Below, one piece after another: positions 54,757 through 63,330 of a stretch of 64,000 bases of DNA. Made by a program: the position numbers and the translations under genes. How positions within the stretch are numbered: the first letter of the stretch is position 1; each line of letters starts with the position of its first letter. The DNA is from Glaciecola sp965660625 (GTDB taxonomy: Bacteria > Pseudomonadota > Gammaproteobacteria > Enterobacterales > Alteromonadaceae). The stretch spans positions 1-64,000 of the forward strand of contig CBFIAR010000016.1 in the NCBI GenBank assembly GCA_965660625.1, given 5' to 3'. Under the pieces are notes generated by a model, which worked only from the letters and a program-made list of their open reading frames with translations, was not told where the DNA came from and did not search any database.

Positions 54757-55825
54757 AGCTGAGATCTAAATAGTCCTTCCAGATACCGAAAATGCGGCCT
54801 CCTGCACTCCAACGATCGTAATTCAACAATGCGCCGCGATCAGCAGTTGCTAGCAAAGCTAATGAACGCGATTGAGCCTTATATTCGCGTAAAGCTTTAC
54901 CGGCAAGTAGCGCGGGAATAATGTCACTCAACACAGCGCCCTGCCTAACAGCATAAACACCAGAATGAGGAGTTCCAGGCTGACTAGCACAGTCACCGCT
55001 CGCCAAGACCTCCGGATGGCTTGCACTTTGTAAATTCGCTCCAACGCTAACGAAGCCTTTCGCGTCGCAATCAAGACCCGAGCTAGCCTGCCATGGTTGC
55101 GGTGCAGCTCCTGTGGCAACCACTAATGCGCTAGCTTTCTGTATTTGTTTCTCGTCGCACATTAACCAGCCATTAGCGATGCAATTAATCCGAGTATCTT
55201 TGCGCAGTTTAAGGCCGCGTTCATTTAATATATTTATGGCTCTTTTACGCAAACCTGGCGAGTAGCCGTTTAATAAATCGCCGCTGCAGATCAATGACAC
55301 ATGCGCCTGCGGCAAGCTCTTATGCAGAGCGAGCGTTAATTCAAATGCAGCCGCTCCACCACCAAGTACCGCCACCGGCATTGAGTCGTTTTGCTCTCGC
55401 CAAGATTGCCAATATTTGTTAAAAGCACCGAAGGGCTTTGCTGGAGCAACATTAATGCTGCCGTCGTTCAGTTCTGGTTGTGGTGGGATTGAACCTACAT
55501 TAAGTGAGAGGTAATCATATTGAAGTATTCGGCCGTCAACTAACGTCAACTCGCGCCTCGTTGCCTTAAGTTCGCCAATCTCGCCAACTAACAATTCGAC
55601 TCCGCAAGCTTCACACAGAGGAGCTAGTTCAATGGCGCATTCCTCCTCAGTGAAGCGCCCAGCAACAAGACCGGGCATCATTCCTGAATACCATGCATGC
55701 GAGCTAGGGCTGAGCAGTATTGTGCCTTCTGGGGGACGAAACCCATTATCTATCCACCCGCGCATCGCAACCAAATGAGCATGGCCGGCGCCAGCGAGGA
55801 TAAGGGTATGCCGTGTTGGTTTCAT
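54728..55825 (-). CDS. FAD-dependent oxidoreductase, stand-alone homolog of the SelD N-terminal fusion domain
   Basis: The ATG at 55825 follows GGAAAC and gives 365 aa. LAGAGHAHL (10-18) is the first FAD motif, SPSSHAWYSGMMPGLVAG (about 40-57) is the family hallmark, GGGAAAFELTLAL (about 150) binds NAD(P), and LASGDCAS (about 272) closes the FAD site. This family (TIGR03169) is best known as a domain fused to selenide,water dikinase and resembles type II NADH dehydrogenases. No selD is in the window. It lies 26 bases after msrAB in the same direction, facing the ynj genes. Confidence 0.85.
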   Translation of the reverse strand: MKPTRHTLILAGAGHAHLVAMRGWIDNGFRPPEGTILLSPSSHAWYSGMMPGLVAGRFTEEECAIELAPLCEACGVELLVGEIGELKATRRELTLVDGRILQYDYLSLNVGSIPPQPELNDGSINVAPAKPFGAFNKYWQSWREQNDSMPVAVLGGGAAAFELTLALHKSLPQAHVSLICSGDLLNGYSPGLRKRAINILNERGLKLRKDTRINCIANGWLMCDEKQIQKASALVVATGAAPQPWQASSGLDCDAKGFVSVGANLQSASHPEVLASGDCASQPGTPHSGVYAVRQGAVLSDIIPALLAGKALREYKAQSRSLALLATADRGALLNYDRWSAGGRIFGIWKDYLDLSFMRRHRLKS

Positions 55826-55851
55826 AGGTTTCCAATAATTATAAAACAAGG

Positions 55852-57024
55852 CTAGCTGATTGGTTTTCTCACTTTATCAACGTATTGACCATAACCCGCT
55901 TCAACCATCTCTTCTTTCGGAATAAACTTCAGCGCTGCAGAATTCATACAATAGCGCAGTCCGGTTGGGTTGGGGCCATCATTAAACACATGACCAGTGT
56001 GAGAATCTGCAATCGCACTGCGGATCTCAATACGCAAAGCACCATACCAAGAGCGGTCTTCTTTCTCAACGACTACTTCAGGGCTAATTGGTCTAACAAA
56101 GCTAGGCCAGCCGGTGCCAGACTTATACTTATCAGTTGATAGAAACAGAGGCTCACCTGACACTACGTCCACATAGATACCGGCACGTTTTTCATCCCAG
56201 TATTCATTGTCAAAAGCGCGTTCAGTAGCATCTTCTTGGGTCACCTTGTACTGAATGCTCGTTAACTGCTTGCGAAGCTCTTCATCACTAGGCTTTTGAA
56301 ATGTATGCAGTTCAATTGGAGCAGCTTCATTCGTATTGCTATCGACAGCTTTTTTAGGTCGATAGTCAGAGTAGTCAATGTCACGGTCTTCACCCCATAC
56401 CTCGTCAATAAACTGATAACGGCCGGAGTTAAAGGTGTAAAACTTGTATCGAACGGGATTTTTTTTGTAATAGTCCTGATGATATTCTTCTGCGTCGTAG
56501 AATGACTTGAACTGTGTTACCTCAATAGCTACTGGCTTGTCATATCGACCGCTGTTTTGCAAAGCCTCAATTGATGCCTCGGCGGCGCGTTTTTCTTCAG
56601 CACTGTGATAAAAAATCGCTGGACGGTACTGTGTGCCTCGATCTACAAATTGGCCATTAACGTCAGTTGGATCCATCATGCGCCAAAGTCCCTGCAACAG
56701 ACCCTCATAGGTAATAATGTTCGCATCGTAATAAACCTGAACAGCCTCGGTATGCCCTGTTGCTCCGCTCGCAACCTGCTTATAATTTGGGTTTTTCTCA
56801 ATACCACCGCTGTAGCCAGAGACCGTTTCCACCACACCCGGAATCTTTTCAAAACCAGCTTCAACACACCAGAAGCAGCCACCTGCAAAAGTGGCCACGG
56901 CAAGGGATGGATCAGCAGGCGCATATTGCGATTTGGCGGTTGCTGTGTTGTTAGTCGCGATTGCGTTGAAACCAATGAATATAGCAATAACGACTGCTGC
57001 TGAATAAAGTATTTGACGATTCAT
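55852..57024 (-). CDS. msrAB: exported MsrA-MsrB fusion, methionine sulfoxide reductase
   Basis: The ATG at 57024 follows GAGGTGG and gives 390 aa; the frame upstream lacks sense. A signal anchor or signal peptide (ILYSAAVVIAIFIGF, 5-19) places it in the periplasm. MsrA covers about 42-200 with the active GGCFWC (Cys near 52). MsrB covers about 245-385 with GTGWPSF and the catalytic Cys in RYCMNSAALKF (about 360); the zinc Cys pairs are absent, as in Neisseria-type fusions. It repairs both epimers of oxidised methionine in exported proteins. It is upstream of the TIGR03169 flavoprotein. Confidence 0.93.
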   Translation of the reverse strand: MNRQILYSAAVVIAIFIGFNAIATNNTATAKSQYAPADPSLAVATFAGGCFWCVEAGFEKIPGVVETVSGYSGGIEKNPNYKQVASGATGHTEAVQVYYDANIITYEGLLQGLWRMMDPTDVNGQFVDRGTQYRPAIFYHSAEEKRAAEASIEALQNSGRYDKPVAIEVTQFKSFYDAEEYHQDYYKKNPVRYKFYTFNSGRYQFIDEVWGEDRDIDYSDYRPKKAVDSNTNEAAPIELHTFQKPSDEELRKQLTSIQYKVTQEDATERAFDNEYWDEKRAGIYVDVVSGEPLFLSTDKYKSGTGWPSFVRPISPEVVVEKEDRSWYGALRIEIRSAIADSHTGHVFNDGPNPTGLRYCMNSAALKFIPKEEMVEAGYGQYVDKVRKPIS

Positions 57025-57390
57025 GTTAACCACCTCGTTTACGAGCTGCGTGCCTCGAATAAAAAAATAGCCGATGTAAATGGGTAACCCAGTGTGCCGG
57101 CAAAGTATAGATTCATGTAGCGATGAGTACGAATTTGTAAGGTCTTTCAGATCAGTTGTTACAACTGCCATTTGTTCTTTATACTTGAGTCCAAGCCACA
57201 AAATAAGCATTAGAATAATGTTTCGTTATTAGAATTTGACTAACAAGAAGGAATGCTGGAGCCGTCGCGATTCTAACGCGTGCCCTCCTTGGAATGATAG
57301 TCCCAATATCACTATTTTGATTTTACCTATTCAACTTACACAAATAATTTGGAATAAAACCGTTTTTTAGACCTCATAAATACTTTTATT
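57025..57390. other. 366-base gap upstream of msrAB with a nested hairpin
   Basis: No gene seen. Bases 57248-57290 can fold: AAGGA with TCCTT outside, or GGAG (57258-57261) with CTCC (57285-57288), and inside CGCG/CGCG with a 7-base loop TTAGAAT on the minus strand. The inner part looks like a tRNA T-arm, but the rest of a tRNA is missing. It lies on the leader side of msrAB. Confidence 0.4.
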
Positions 57391-59283
57391 TCAATCACCA
57401 ATCGGTTCATAAAATAGCTCCGGCTTATGCAGAAAATAGCCCTGACAATAATCTATTTTGCAGCTTTCGAGTCTATTAAATTCGCTCTCATTTTCAACAA
57501 ACTCAGCAACGGTAGTAAGTTGCAACTTATTGCTAAGCAATATGATGGATTCAACAATAGCCTGCTTCTGTCTATCTTGATCTATATTTTGAATGAAAGT
57601 ACCATCTATTTTGAGTGTATCGATGTTTAATTCTGACAAATAGGCGTACGAGGACATGCCTGTGCCAAAATCGTCTAATGATATTTTACATCCTTTGCTA
57701 CGCAGATATTTCACGTTTATCAAAGCCACTTTGAAATTCCGAATGACATCTGTTTCTGTAATTTCGAACCCAAGCTGATTTGGTGTGATTTCAATTCTTG
57801 CGAATAAGCGATCAAAAAAGGCAGGGAGAGATGGATCAGATAGCGTTTGGCCAGATAAATTTACCGAATAGTTTGCTTTATTACTTGGTGTCGATTGCAG
57901 ATATAGAGCTGTTTGCGTAACAATATAACGATCAACTTGAGTAATAAGGTGAAACCTTTCTGCGGCTTGGAGGTACGGGAAAGGGCTATAATAAACACCC
58001 TCATGTTTCACACGCATTAGCACTTCGAAATAAGTATTTCCCTTGTCAGAATTTACCGGCATGATGGCTTGTTTGAATAAGACAATCTTCCTCTTTGCTA
58101 AAGCTTCTGAAACGTGAGAAACCATTCTCATCTGCTTTTGTCTACCAACAATGAAGTCGTCTTTTTCATTGTAAAATACCACTTTATTTCTGCCCGTTGA
58201 TTTCGCCTCTTGTAAGCTCGCATACAGAGCATTTAATACCGTTTCATTTGGCGTATCAGCATTCAATTCGTATGCACCAATACTGCTAGTGAGTTTTGTA
58301 TTTAAGTCTTGCCAATGAAATTCGAAACTTGCAATTTGTTTGCGTAAATTCTCTAACAAACCAAGGTTATCAGTGGTAGAAGGGAGAACAAAGCCAAAAA
58401 CATCAGAACTTATCCTGCACACTTCCGATTTTTCAGGAAGTATCGCAATAACCAATTTACCGATTTGATGTAAATAAGCATCACCACCTAAATTTCCGCA
58501 GGTTTCATTAATAATTTTGAACTCGTCGATATCCAACATAGCGACGAGACTTTTGTCTAGATTTTTTGAATAATCGTCAATAGAGTTTACAAACAATTCT
58601 CTATTGCCAAGTCCAGTGGTCTTGTCATTTAAAGTTGCTGTTAGTAGACGTTTGGTAAGACGTATTAATACAAAAAATAAAAGCAATTGCAGAAAGATAA
58701 ACGTAAATGCTAAAGACGTTTTAAAAACTAATAATTCGTGTGAAATCTTATTGCGCTTTGTCCTAATATCCGATTGTACGTAAATTGATATCCTATTTAG
58801 GAGTTCGTTAGGCTCCCTATCGATGCCTTTAACAACCTTATCAGCAGCAATAATATCGAAATTAGACGTATTGTAGATAAATAGCGCATCCAGATATTCC
58901 GCGAGGATCGCACGATGCTTGTTTTGAAACTCTGTGGCTATTTCTGTAATTTCATTCTCGACCTTAAAAAACCCGATCAGCGCTTGTGTATGTGTTTGAG
59001 TATTTTCAAATTCATTCATAAACGAGGTATGATATTTATCGTATTGGGCTTTCTCAGCCCCTCTTATTAAAATATTTTTCCACTCTTGAACTTGTTTTTT
59101 AAATGAATATTGAATATTTAATGCGCTCAATTCTGAGCTTTTTAGAAGCTGTGTTTGTTGTGCATACCTCGCCGATATTGTTTCATAAAAGCGAATGAAT
59201 GAGATTGAGGAAACCAGAATTACCAATCCAATTAAAAAAATCCAACCGTAATACTTAAATTTCCGTCTACTTGTAAAATTCAT
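57391..59283 (-). CDS. membrane GGDEF-EAL protein, degenerate cyclase and probably active phosphodiesterase
   Basis: A 630-aa signalling protein. Membrane helices at about 14-31 and 200-221 flank a helical periplasmic sensor region. The cyclase domain (about 230-380) reads SSDVF where GGDEF is expected, so c-di-GMP synthesis is unlikely; NLGGDAYL earlier is fold sequence, not the site. The EAL domain (about 385-628) has FEVLMRV, EITETD, LDDFGTGMSS, LKIDGTFI and VAEFVENE, keeping most metal and catalytic residues. It probably hydrolyses c-di-GMP, with the dead GGDEF as a sensor. Neighbours give no clear ligand. Confidence 0.9.
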   Translation of the reverse strand: MNFTSRRKFKYYGWIFLIGLVILVSSISFIRFYETISARYAQQTQLLKSSELSALNIQYSFKKQVQEWKNILIRGAEKAQYDKYHTSFMNEFENTQTHTQALIGFFKVENEITEIATEFQNKHRAILAEYLDALFIYNTSNFDIIAADKVVKGIDREPNELLNRISIYVQSDIRTKRNKISHELLVFKTSLAFTFIFLQLLLFFVLIRLTKRLLTATLNDKTTGLGNRELFVNSIDDYSKNLDKSLVAMLDIDEFKIINETCGNLGGDAYLHQIGKLVIAILPEKSEVCRISSDVFGFVLPSTTDNLGLLENLRKQIASFEFHWQDLNTKLTSSIGAYELNADTPNETVLNALYASLQEAKSTGRNKVVFYNEKDDFIVGRQKQMRMVSHVSEALAKRKIVLFKQAIMPVNSDKGNTYFEVLMRVKHEGVYYSPFPYLQAAERFHLITQVDRYIVTQTALYLQSTPSNKANYSVNLSGQTLSDPSLPAFFDRLFARIEITPNQLGFEITETDVIRNFKVALINVKYLRSKGCKISLDDFGTGMSSYAYLSELNIDTLKIDGTFIQNIDQDRQKQAIVESIILLSNKLQLTTVAEFVENESEFNRLESCKIDYCQGYFLHKPELFYEPIGD

Positions 59284-59589
59284 CTAATGCCCTGTTTTAG
59301 CATCAATGAAGAATGTAAGAAAATCCATAATCTCAACGGAATTACCTCTTGCAATAATATGCGCGTAAGTATAACGAACAAAAGCAGAATCAACTACCGC
59401 ACTCATGAATCTTTCAGATAAAATTCTGAGTAAGTAACAAGAAGAGGCTATTAACTAGTGAGCTTAGTAACATGCGAATTGCAAAGCATTCAGTGAGCAC
59501 AGTGGAATGCATGGTCAATAAACTTGCACCTGAGAAAAAAGATCATCTTTTTGCGCAAGCATACATTCCTCAATTTCCAAGCATGAAGT
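59284..59589. other. intergenic region between the OlsF-like and GGDEF-EAL genes
   Basis: No convincing gene. A 59-codon plus-strand frame from ATG at 59472 runs into the end of the next gene and has no ribosome site, so I do not call it. An AT-only inverted repeat near 59537-59556 (AAAAAGAT/ATCTTTTT) may help end the OlsF-like transcript. Confidence 0.45.
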
Positions 59590-61287
59590 TTATACTGATG
59601 GAAAATAGCGTATGCGCTTCTTTGCTTTCAACATTGTCATATCGACGATAACTAAACCATCAATGCAATTTTGAAAGTCAGGGTCAATGTTAAAGGAAGC
59701 AAATCTGACACCGCCTTCATCACAAATCTCTGCATATTGTTTGTATAAAGTCGGCAAGCTAACATTCATGTGTTTTAGGGCGTCTTTTAGCCAAGCTAAA
59801 CCTTCTTTATATTCCAAATTTTCGAAATTCTCTTTTGCGATTGTACAAATGGGGTAAGGTATTTTAGCGCTTGCAATATTCTCATTGTCAGGGAAATAGT
59901 GAGTGTAAAACGCGGTAATTAAGTTAATAGCTGCTGAGGGTAATTGCGCGCTTAGCGTAACAGGGCCAAACAAGTAGCGATACTCGGGATGTTTCGATAA
60001 AAAGGCGCCAATGCCAATCCATAAATAATCAAGACTGCGTTTGCCCCAATATTTTTGTTGTACAAAACTTCGACCTAGTTCAAGGCCTTTATTAAAGTAG
60101 GGCCGCATGCTTTGGTTATAGTCGAATAAGCTTGTAGAGTAGATTGACTCTCCTCTGTCTAACAATTGTTTTACATCCCCAAAACGATAAGCACCGGCTA
60201 TTTCTAAATCATTTTTATCCCACAAAATTAAGTGATAGTAAGACTTATCGAATTTGTCTATATCTCTGCGTTGGTTAGTGCCTTCACCAACAGCTCTAAA
60301 GGTGATTTCTCTTAAGCGCCCGAGCTCTCTCATAATGGGTGAACTAACACCGTATCGATATAAGTAAATGGTTTTACCATCCGGCGACTCTCCCAACACT
60401 TCGCATTCCGCTTTCAATGCTTTAAAAAGCTCTCGGCGCTCTTCTGGCATAGCAATGGGTTTTTGAGTAAGAAAAACACCTAGCTTATTTTTAGCGATAT
60501 TATAAACGTGCTTTTTAAACAGTTTAACTTGCTCTGACAAACCGATTGGAAGCTGTGCAAAAGCATCGAGGGGGATCACTTCTCCAATCGTAATGTCCAT
60601 ATTCTTGTTTTTTTTCTTAAACATCTCTTTTACTAGCAATGCGCTCGCTGCGGGCTTATATAACAATGATACGCCGTAGAAGAATGCCGAATTTTTAGCG
60701 TCTAAATACACCGGTAGAACCGGGCAATGATTACTTTTAGCCATTCTTAAAAAGCCACTTTGCCATTTAGTGTCACGAATACCATTGGGCCTCAATCTAG
60801 ACACTTCTCCAGCAGGAAAAACAATAAGTACACCTTCATTACGCAAATGCAGATTAATGTTTTCAATATTCTGTTTTTGGGTCCCCCCTTGCATATTGTT
60901 CACGGGCAATAATATTTCATGCAAAGGACGAATTGCCATTAACATGTCATTGGCAATCACTTTGACATCGCTTCTGATCTCTTTGACACATTTAATCAAA
61001 GCCAAGCCATCCAAAGTGCCAATTGGATGATTGGCGATAATAATTATCTTCCCCGTCTCAGGGATACGCTCTCGTTGTTGATCGTTCACTCGGTAAGTAA
61101 ACGAAAAATAGGCGAGAACTTGTTCCACAAAATCAAAGCCAGTTAAATGCGGATAATGGGCAGTGAATTGGTTCAATTGTTCTTCACACAACAAATATTT
61201 GAGGATCTTACCTATCGGTTTATTGAAGAGATGGCTGTTTGCGACTTTAGGATAGTGATTGGCAATAAGTTGTTGAGTATCTAGCAT
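59590..61287 (-). CDS. olsF: bifunctional acyltransferase, OlsF-like (ornithine lipid type)
   Basis: A 565-aa two-domain enzyme. The N-terminal half is a PlsC-type acyltransferase with NHPIGTLDG (His87, Asp93; the NHx4D box) and FPAGEVS (about 158). The C-terminal half (about 310-545) is an OlsB/hemolysin-like GNAT fold with AGAYRFGD, ELGRSFVQQKYWG and LFGPVTLS. This order is that of OlsF from Serratia and Flavobacterium, where one protein adds both fatty acids to ornithine, making phosphate-free ornithine lipid. Activity on ornithine is by homology; glycine or other amino-acid lipids are possible. Confidence 0.75.
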   Translation of the reverse strand: MLDTQQLIANHYPKVANSHLFNKPIGKILKYLLCEEQLNQFTAHYPHLTGFDFVEQVLAYFSFTYRVNDQQRERIPETGKIIIIANHPIGTLDGLALIKCVKEIRSDVKVIANDMLMAIRPLHEILLPVNNMQGGTQKQNIENINLHLRNEGVLIVFPAGEVSRLRPNGIRDTKWQSGFLRMAKSNHCPVLPVYLDAKNSAFFYGVSLLYKPAASALLVKEMFKKKNKNMDITIGEVIPLDAFAQLPIGLSEQVKLFKKHVYNIAKNKLGVFLTQKPIAMPEERRELFKALKAECEVLGESPDGKTIYLYRYGVSSPIMRELGRLREITFRAVGEGTNQRRDIDKFDKSYYHLILWDKNDLEIAGAYRFGDVKQLLDRGESIYSTSLFDYNQSMRPYFNKGLELGRSFVQQKYWGKRSLDYLWIGIGAFLSKHPEYRYLFGPVTLSAQLPSAAINLITAFYTHYFPDNENIASAKIPYPICTIAKENFENLEYKEGLAWLKDALKHMNVSLPTLYKQYAEICDEGGVRFASFNIDPDFQNCIDGLVIVDMTMLKAKKRIRYFPSV

Positions 61288-61605
61288 TAACTGAACCTCT
61301 TCGCATTAATAAACTGCAAATGCAGCAATAGTCTATTTACCGAATGTAGACCTAGTTATTGACAGAAAAGTGAATCATTAGTGACGTTTGTATGACAAGA
61401 GAGTAGGCACCTTATGACGATAAAAGCGAAATACGACCCAACACTAGAATGCAGATTGATATGAGCAATCTGCGATTGTCGAAGCAGCGCGACAAAGCAT
61501 GCTCAAATCAACTCTTACGCAAGGACTTAGCAAACTATCGTTTATGCTTACGTTTGAGGTATTTCATTGAGCATGCGAGTAATGCAAATTATATTTATTG
61601 CTACT
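61288..61605. other. gap between the amidohydrolase and OlsF-like genes
   Basis: Nothing recognised. The plus-strand frame at 61449 is Cys- and Tyr-rich, overlaps the amidohydrolase end and looks spurious. The promoter for the OlsF-like gene should lie here. Confidence 0.5.
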
Positions 61606-63153
61606 TCAATTTGCCGATAGCGTCTCGCGCGCTAATGCTCGACCATTTATGATGACCGTTTGAATTTGGTCGTACGCTTCTATAGTCTTCAATGGATTAG
61701 ATTTTACTATCAGTAAATTAGCCTTTTTGCCCACTTGAACGGTGCCAATCTCATTGTGTAATCCAAATGCACGTGCGTTGTTGATAGTGGCACCTAAAAA
61801 AATTGCATCTAGTGATACCCCGCTATCTGCCCAATCTTGCATTTCCCAATAGCCGTTTAAGCCAGGGGGATTGCCCCATCCAAATCCTCCAGACGATGTA
61901 TCCGATCCTAGAATTAAATGTCCACCTTGTTCAGCTAAAATACCTACCATACGCTTATAACGAGCGACCATACTAGCTATCCCTGAACCGACGGATTGGG
62001 CAGTTGGCTGCTTCGTTATTAAAGCGCCGAACATGTTAATAAATTGCTCTCTTTGTACTTGTGCATCCGTTTTCAAGTAATTAATAAACGCTTTTGGTAA
62101 AACTTTTTCTAAGTCAGGACGATGTAATAGCGCATCATCAAACATTGAAGCAGTGTGCTGAATGGTTCTGATTGTGGGTTGAATATAAATCTCAGCGTCA
62201 GCGGTGTCTTTTAAATTTTGCTTAATAAATTCTGGAATATGCGGATTGTTATAATCGTTATCTATCCAATCCCATGGGCCATGAGAAATAATGTCAACAC
62301 CAGATTGTTTTGCCACTTGGTGACCTTTGGGAGATGTGGCATGCATGATAACCACTAATCCCAATGCATGCGCCTCATTCACCACATCAATAATCAACTC
62401 AACACTTGGTAGTGCTATATGATCTGTTCCACCAGGCATCCATAAGGCTTCTTCATAATATACTTTTATGCAGCTAGCGCCAGATGCGGCAATATTGGCA
62501 ACGGTTGATTGCGGTGAATGCTCATGAGGATCAACACCTTCTGGCAAATAGCCTTTTCGATAATTGTCATATAGAAAATTGGGCGCATATTTTAAAAGTT
62601 GTCCAGACGGTATTTCGGAAGCCATATAGCCATCACTTAAAACAAGACCCGAACCACAATGTATTAAATCTGGTCGAATATCAGCACTCATGAAGGTCGC
62701 ATTAGATTCATTATCCGCATTCGTTTCGATAACAGTAGTAAAGCCGTGATATAAATAACTTTTTGGCATTTGCTTAATATAAGCAGAATAAAGTGCATCA
62801 AAGTTTTTAGCGTAACGTTGCTTGAGTCCTGTTGCATGATAGAGGTGAACGTGGCTATCAATTAAACCAGGTATCAAAAACTGATTGTTGCCGTCCAACG
62901 TTTCAGAGGCAATATATTGTGCAGTTTTCGGAACAATCGCGGCTATTTTTCCATCTCTAATTAAAACAACAACGTTTTCTTGGGCCTTATTGTTCTCGGG
63001 TGAAATGATGGTTGTGTTAACGATAGCCAAATCATAATTTTCCATGCTCTGAGCTGATTTTGCATTAATTGCTGTACAAAAAAAGATGCTCAACAAGGCA
63101 AATATCTCCATTAACCTGCATTGACTGGTACTGCTTGATAGTATCGATTTCAT
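61606..63153 (-). CDS. exported amidohydrolase (imidazolonepropionase/prolidase-like)
   Basis: A 515-aa metal-dependent hydrolase with a signal peptide (hydrophobic 15-28, end NAKSA). The first metal site is DSHVH (His101, His103); the bridging Lys is probably in IKVYYEEA (about 227), later His residues are in IMHATSPKGH and IISHGPW, and the acid Asp is in LGSDTS (about 417). The C-terminal GTVQVGKKANLLIV is the usual end of the urease-like barrel. Periplasmic members often cut Xaa-Pro or acyl amino acids. Substrate unknown. Confidence 0.85.
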   Translation of the reverse strand: MKSILSSSTSQCRLMEIFALLSIFFCTAINAKSAQSMENYDLAIVNTTIISPENNKAQENVVVLIRDGKIAAIVPKTAQYIASETLDGNNQFLIPGLIDSHVHLYHATGLKQRYAKNFDALYSAYIKQMPKSYLYHGFTTVIETNADNESNATFMSADIRPDLIHCGSGLVLSDGYMASEIPSGQLLKYAPNFLYDNYRKGYLPEGVDPHEHSPQSTVANIAASGASCIKVYYEEALWMPGGTDHIALPSVELIIDVVNEAHALGLVVIMHATSPKGHQVAKQSGVDIISHGPWDWIDNDYNNPHIPEFIKQNLKDTADAEIYIQPTIRTIQHTASMFDDALLHRPDLEKVLPKAFINYLKTDAQVQREQFINMFGALITKQPTAQSVGSGIASMVARYKRMVGILAEQGGHLILGSDTSSGGFGWGNPPGLNGYWEMQDWADSGVSLDAIFLGATINNARAFGLHNEIGTVQVGKKANLLIVKSNPLKTIEAYDQIQTVIINGRALARETLSAN

Positions 63154-63330
63154 GAGATGTCTTTCTTTAATGATAGTGAGTAAAAGTGAGTATCTAATAG
63201 ATATTTTCAGCCTAATTCGACCTCAAACGCGTTTGTGTGCCATATAATCTAATATAATTTTATCTTGTAATGAAAAACTGTTTTTTCTAGTATACCTTTC
63301 TCATTCTTTGACCTTCGGTCGTTCCATACG

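Noticed and set aside
57025..57210. N-terminal extension of MsrAB
   Set aside because: The ATG at 57024 has a clear ribosome site and starts a signal sequence; the upstream part lacks either.
57248..57290. A tRNA gene
   Set aside because: Only a T-arm-like hairpin is present; no acceptor 5' half, D-arm or anticodon arm can be found.
59472..59651. 59-codon plus-strand frame overlapping the OlsF-like gene end
   Set aside because: No ribosome site, no family, and about a third of it is antisense to a real coding region.
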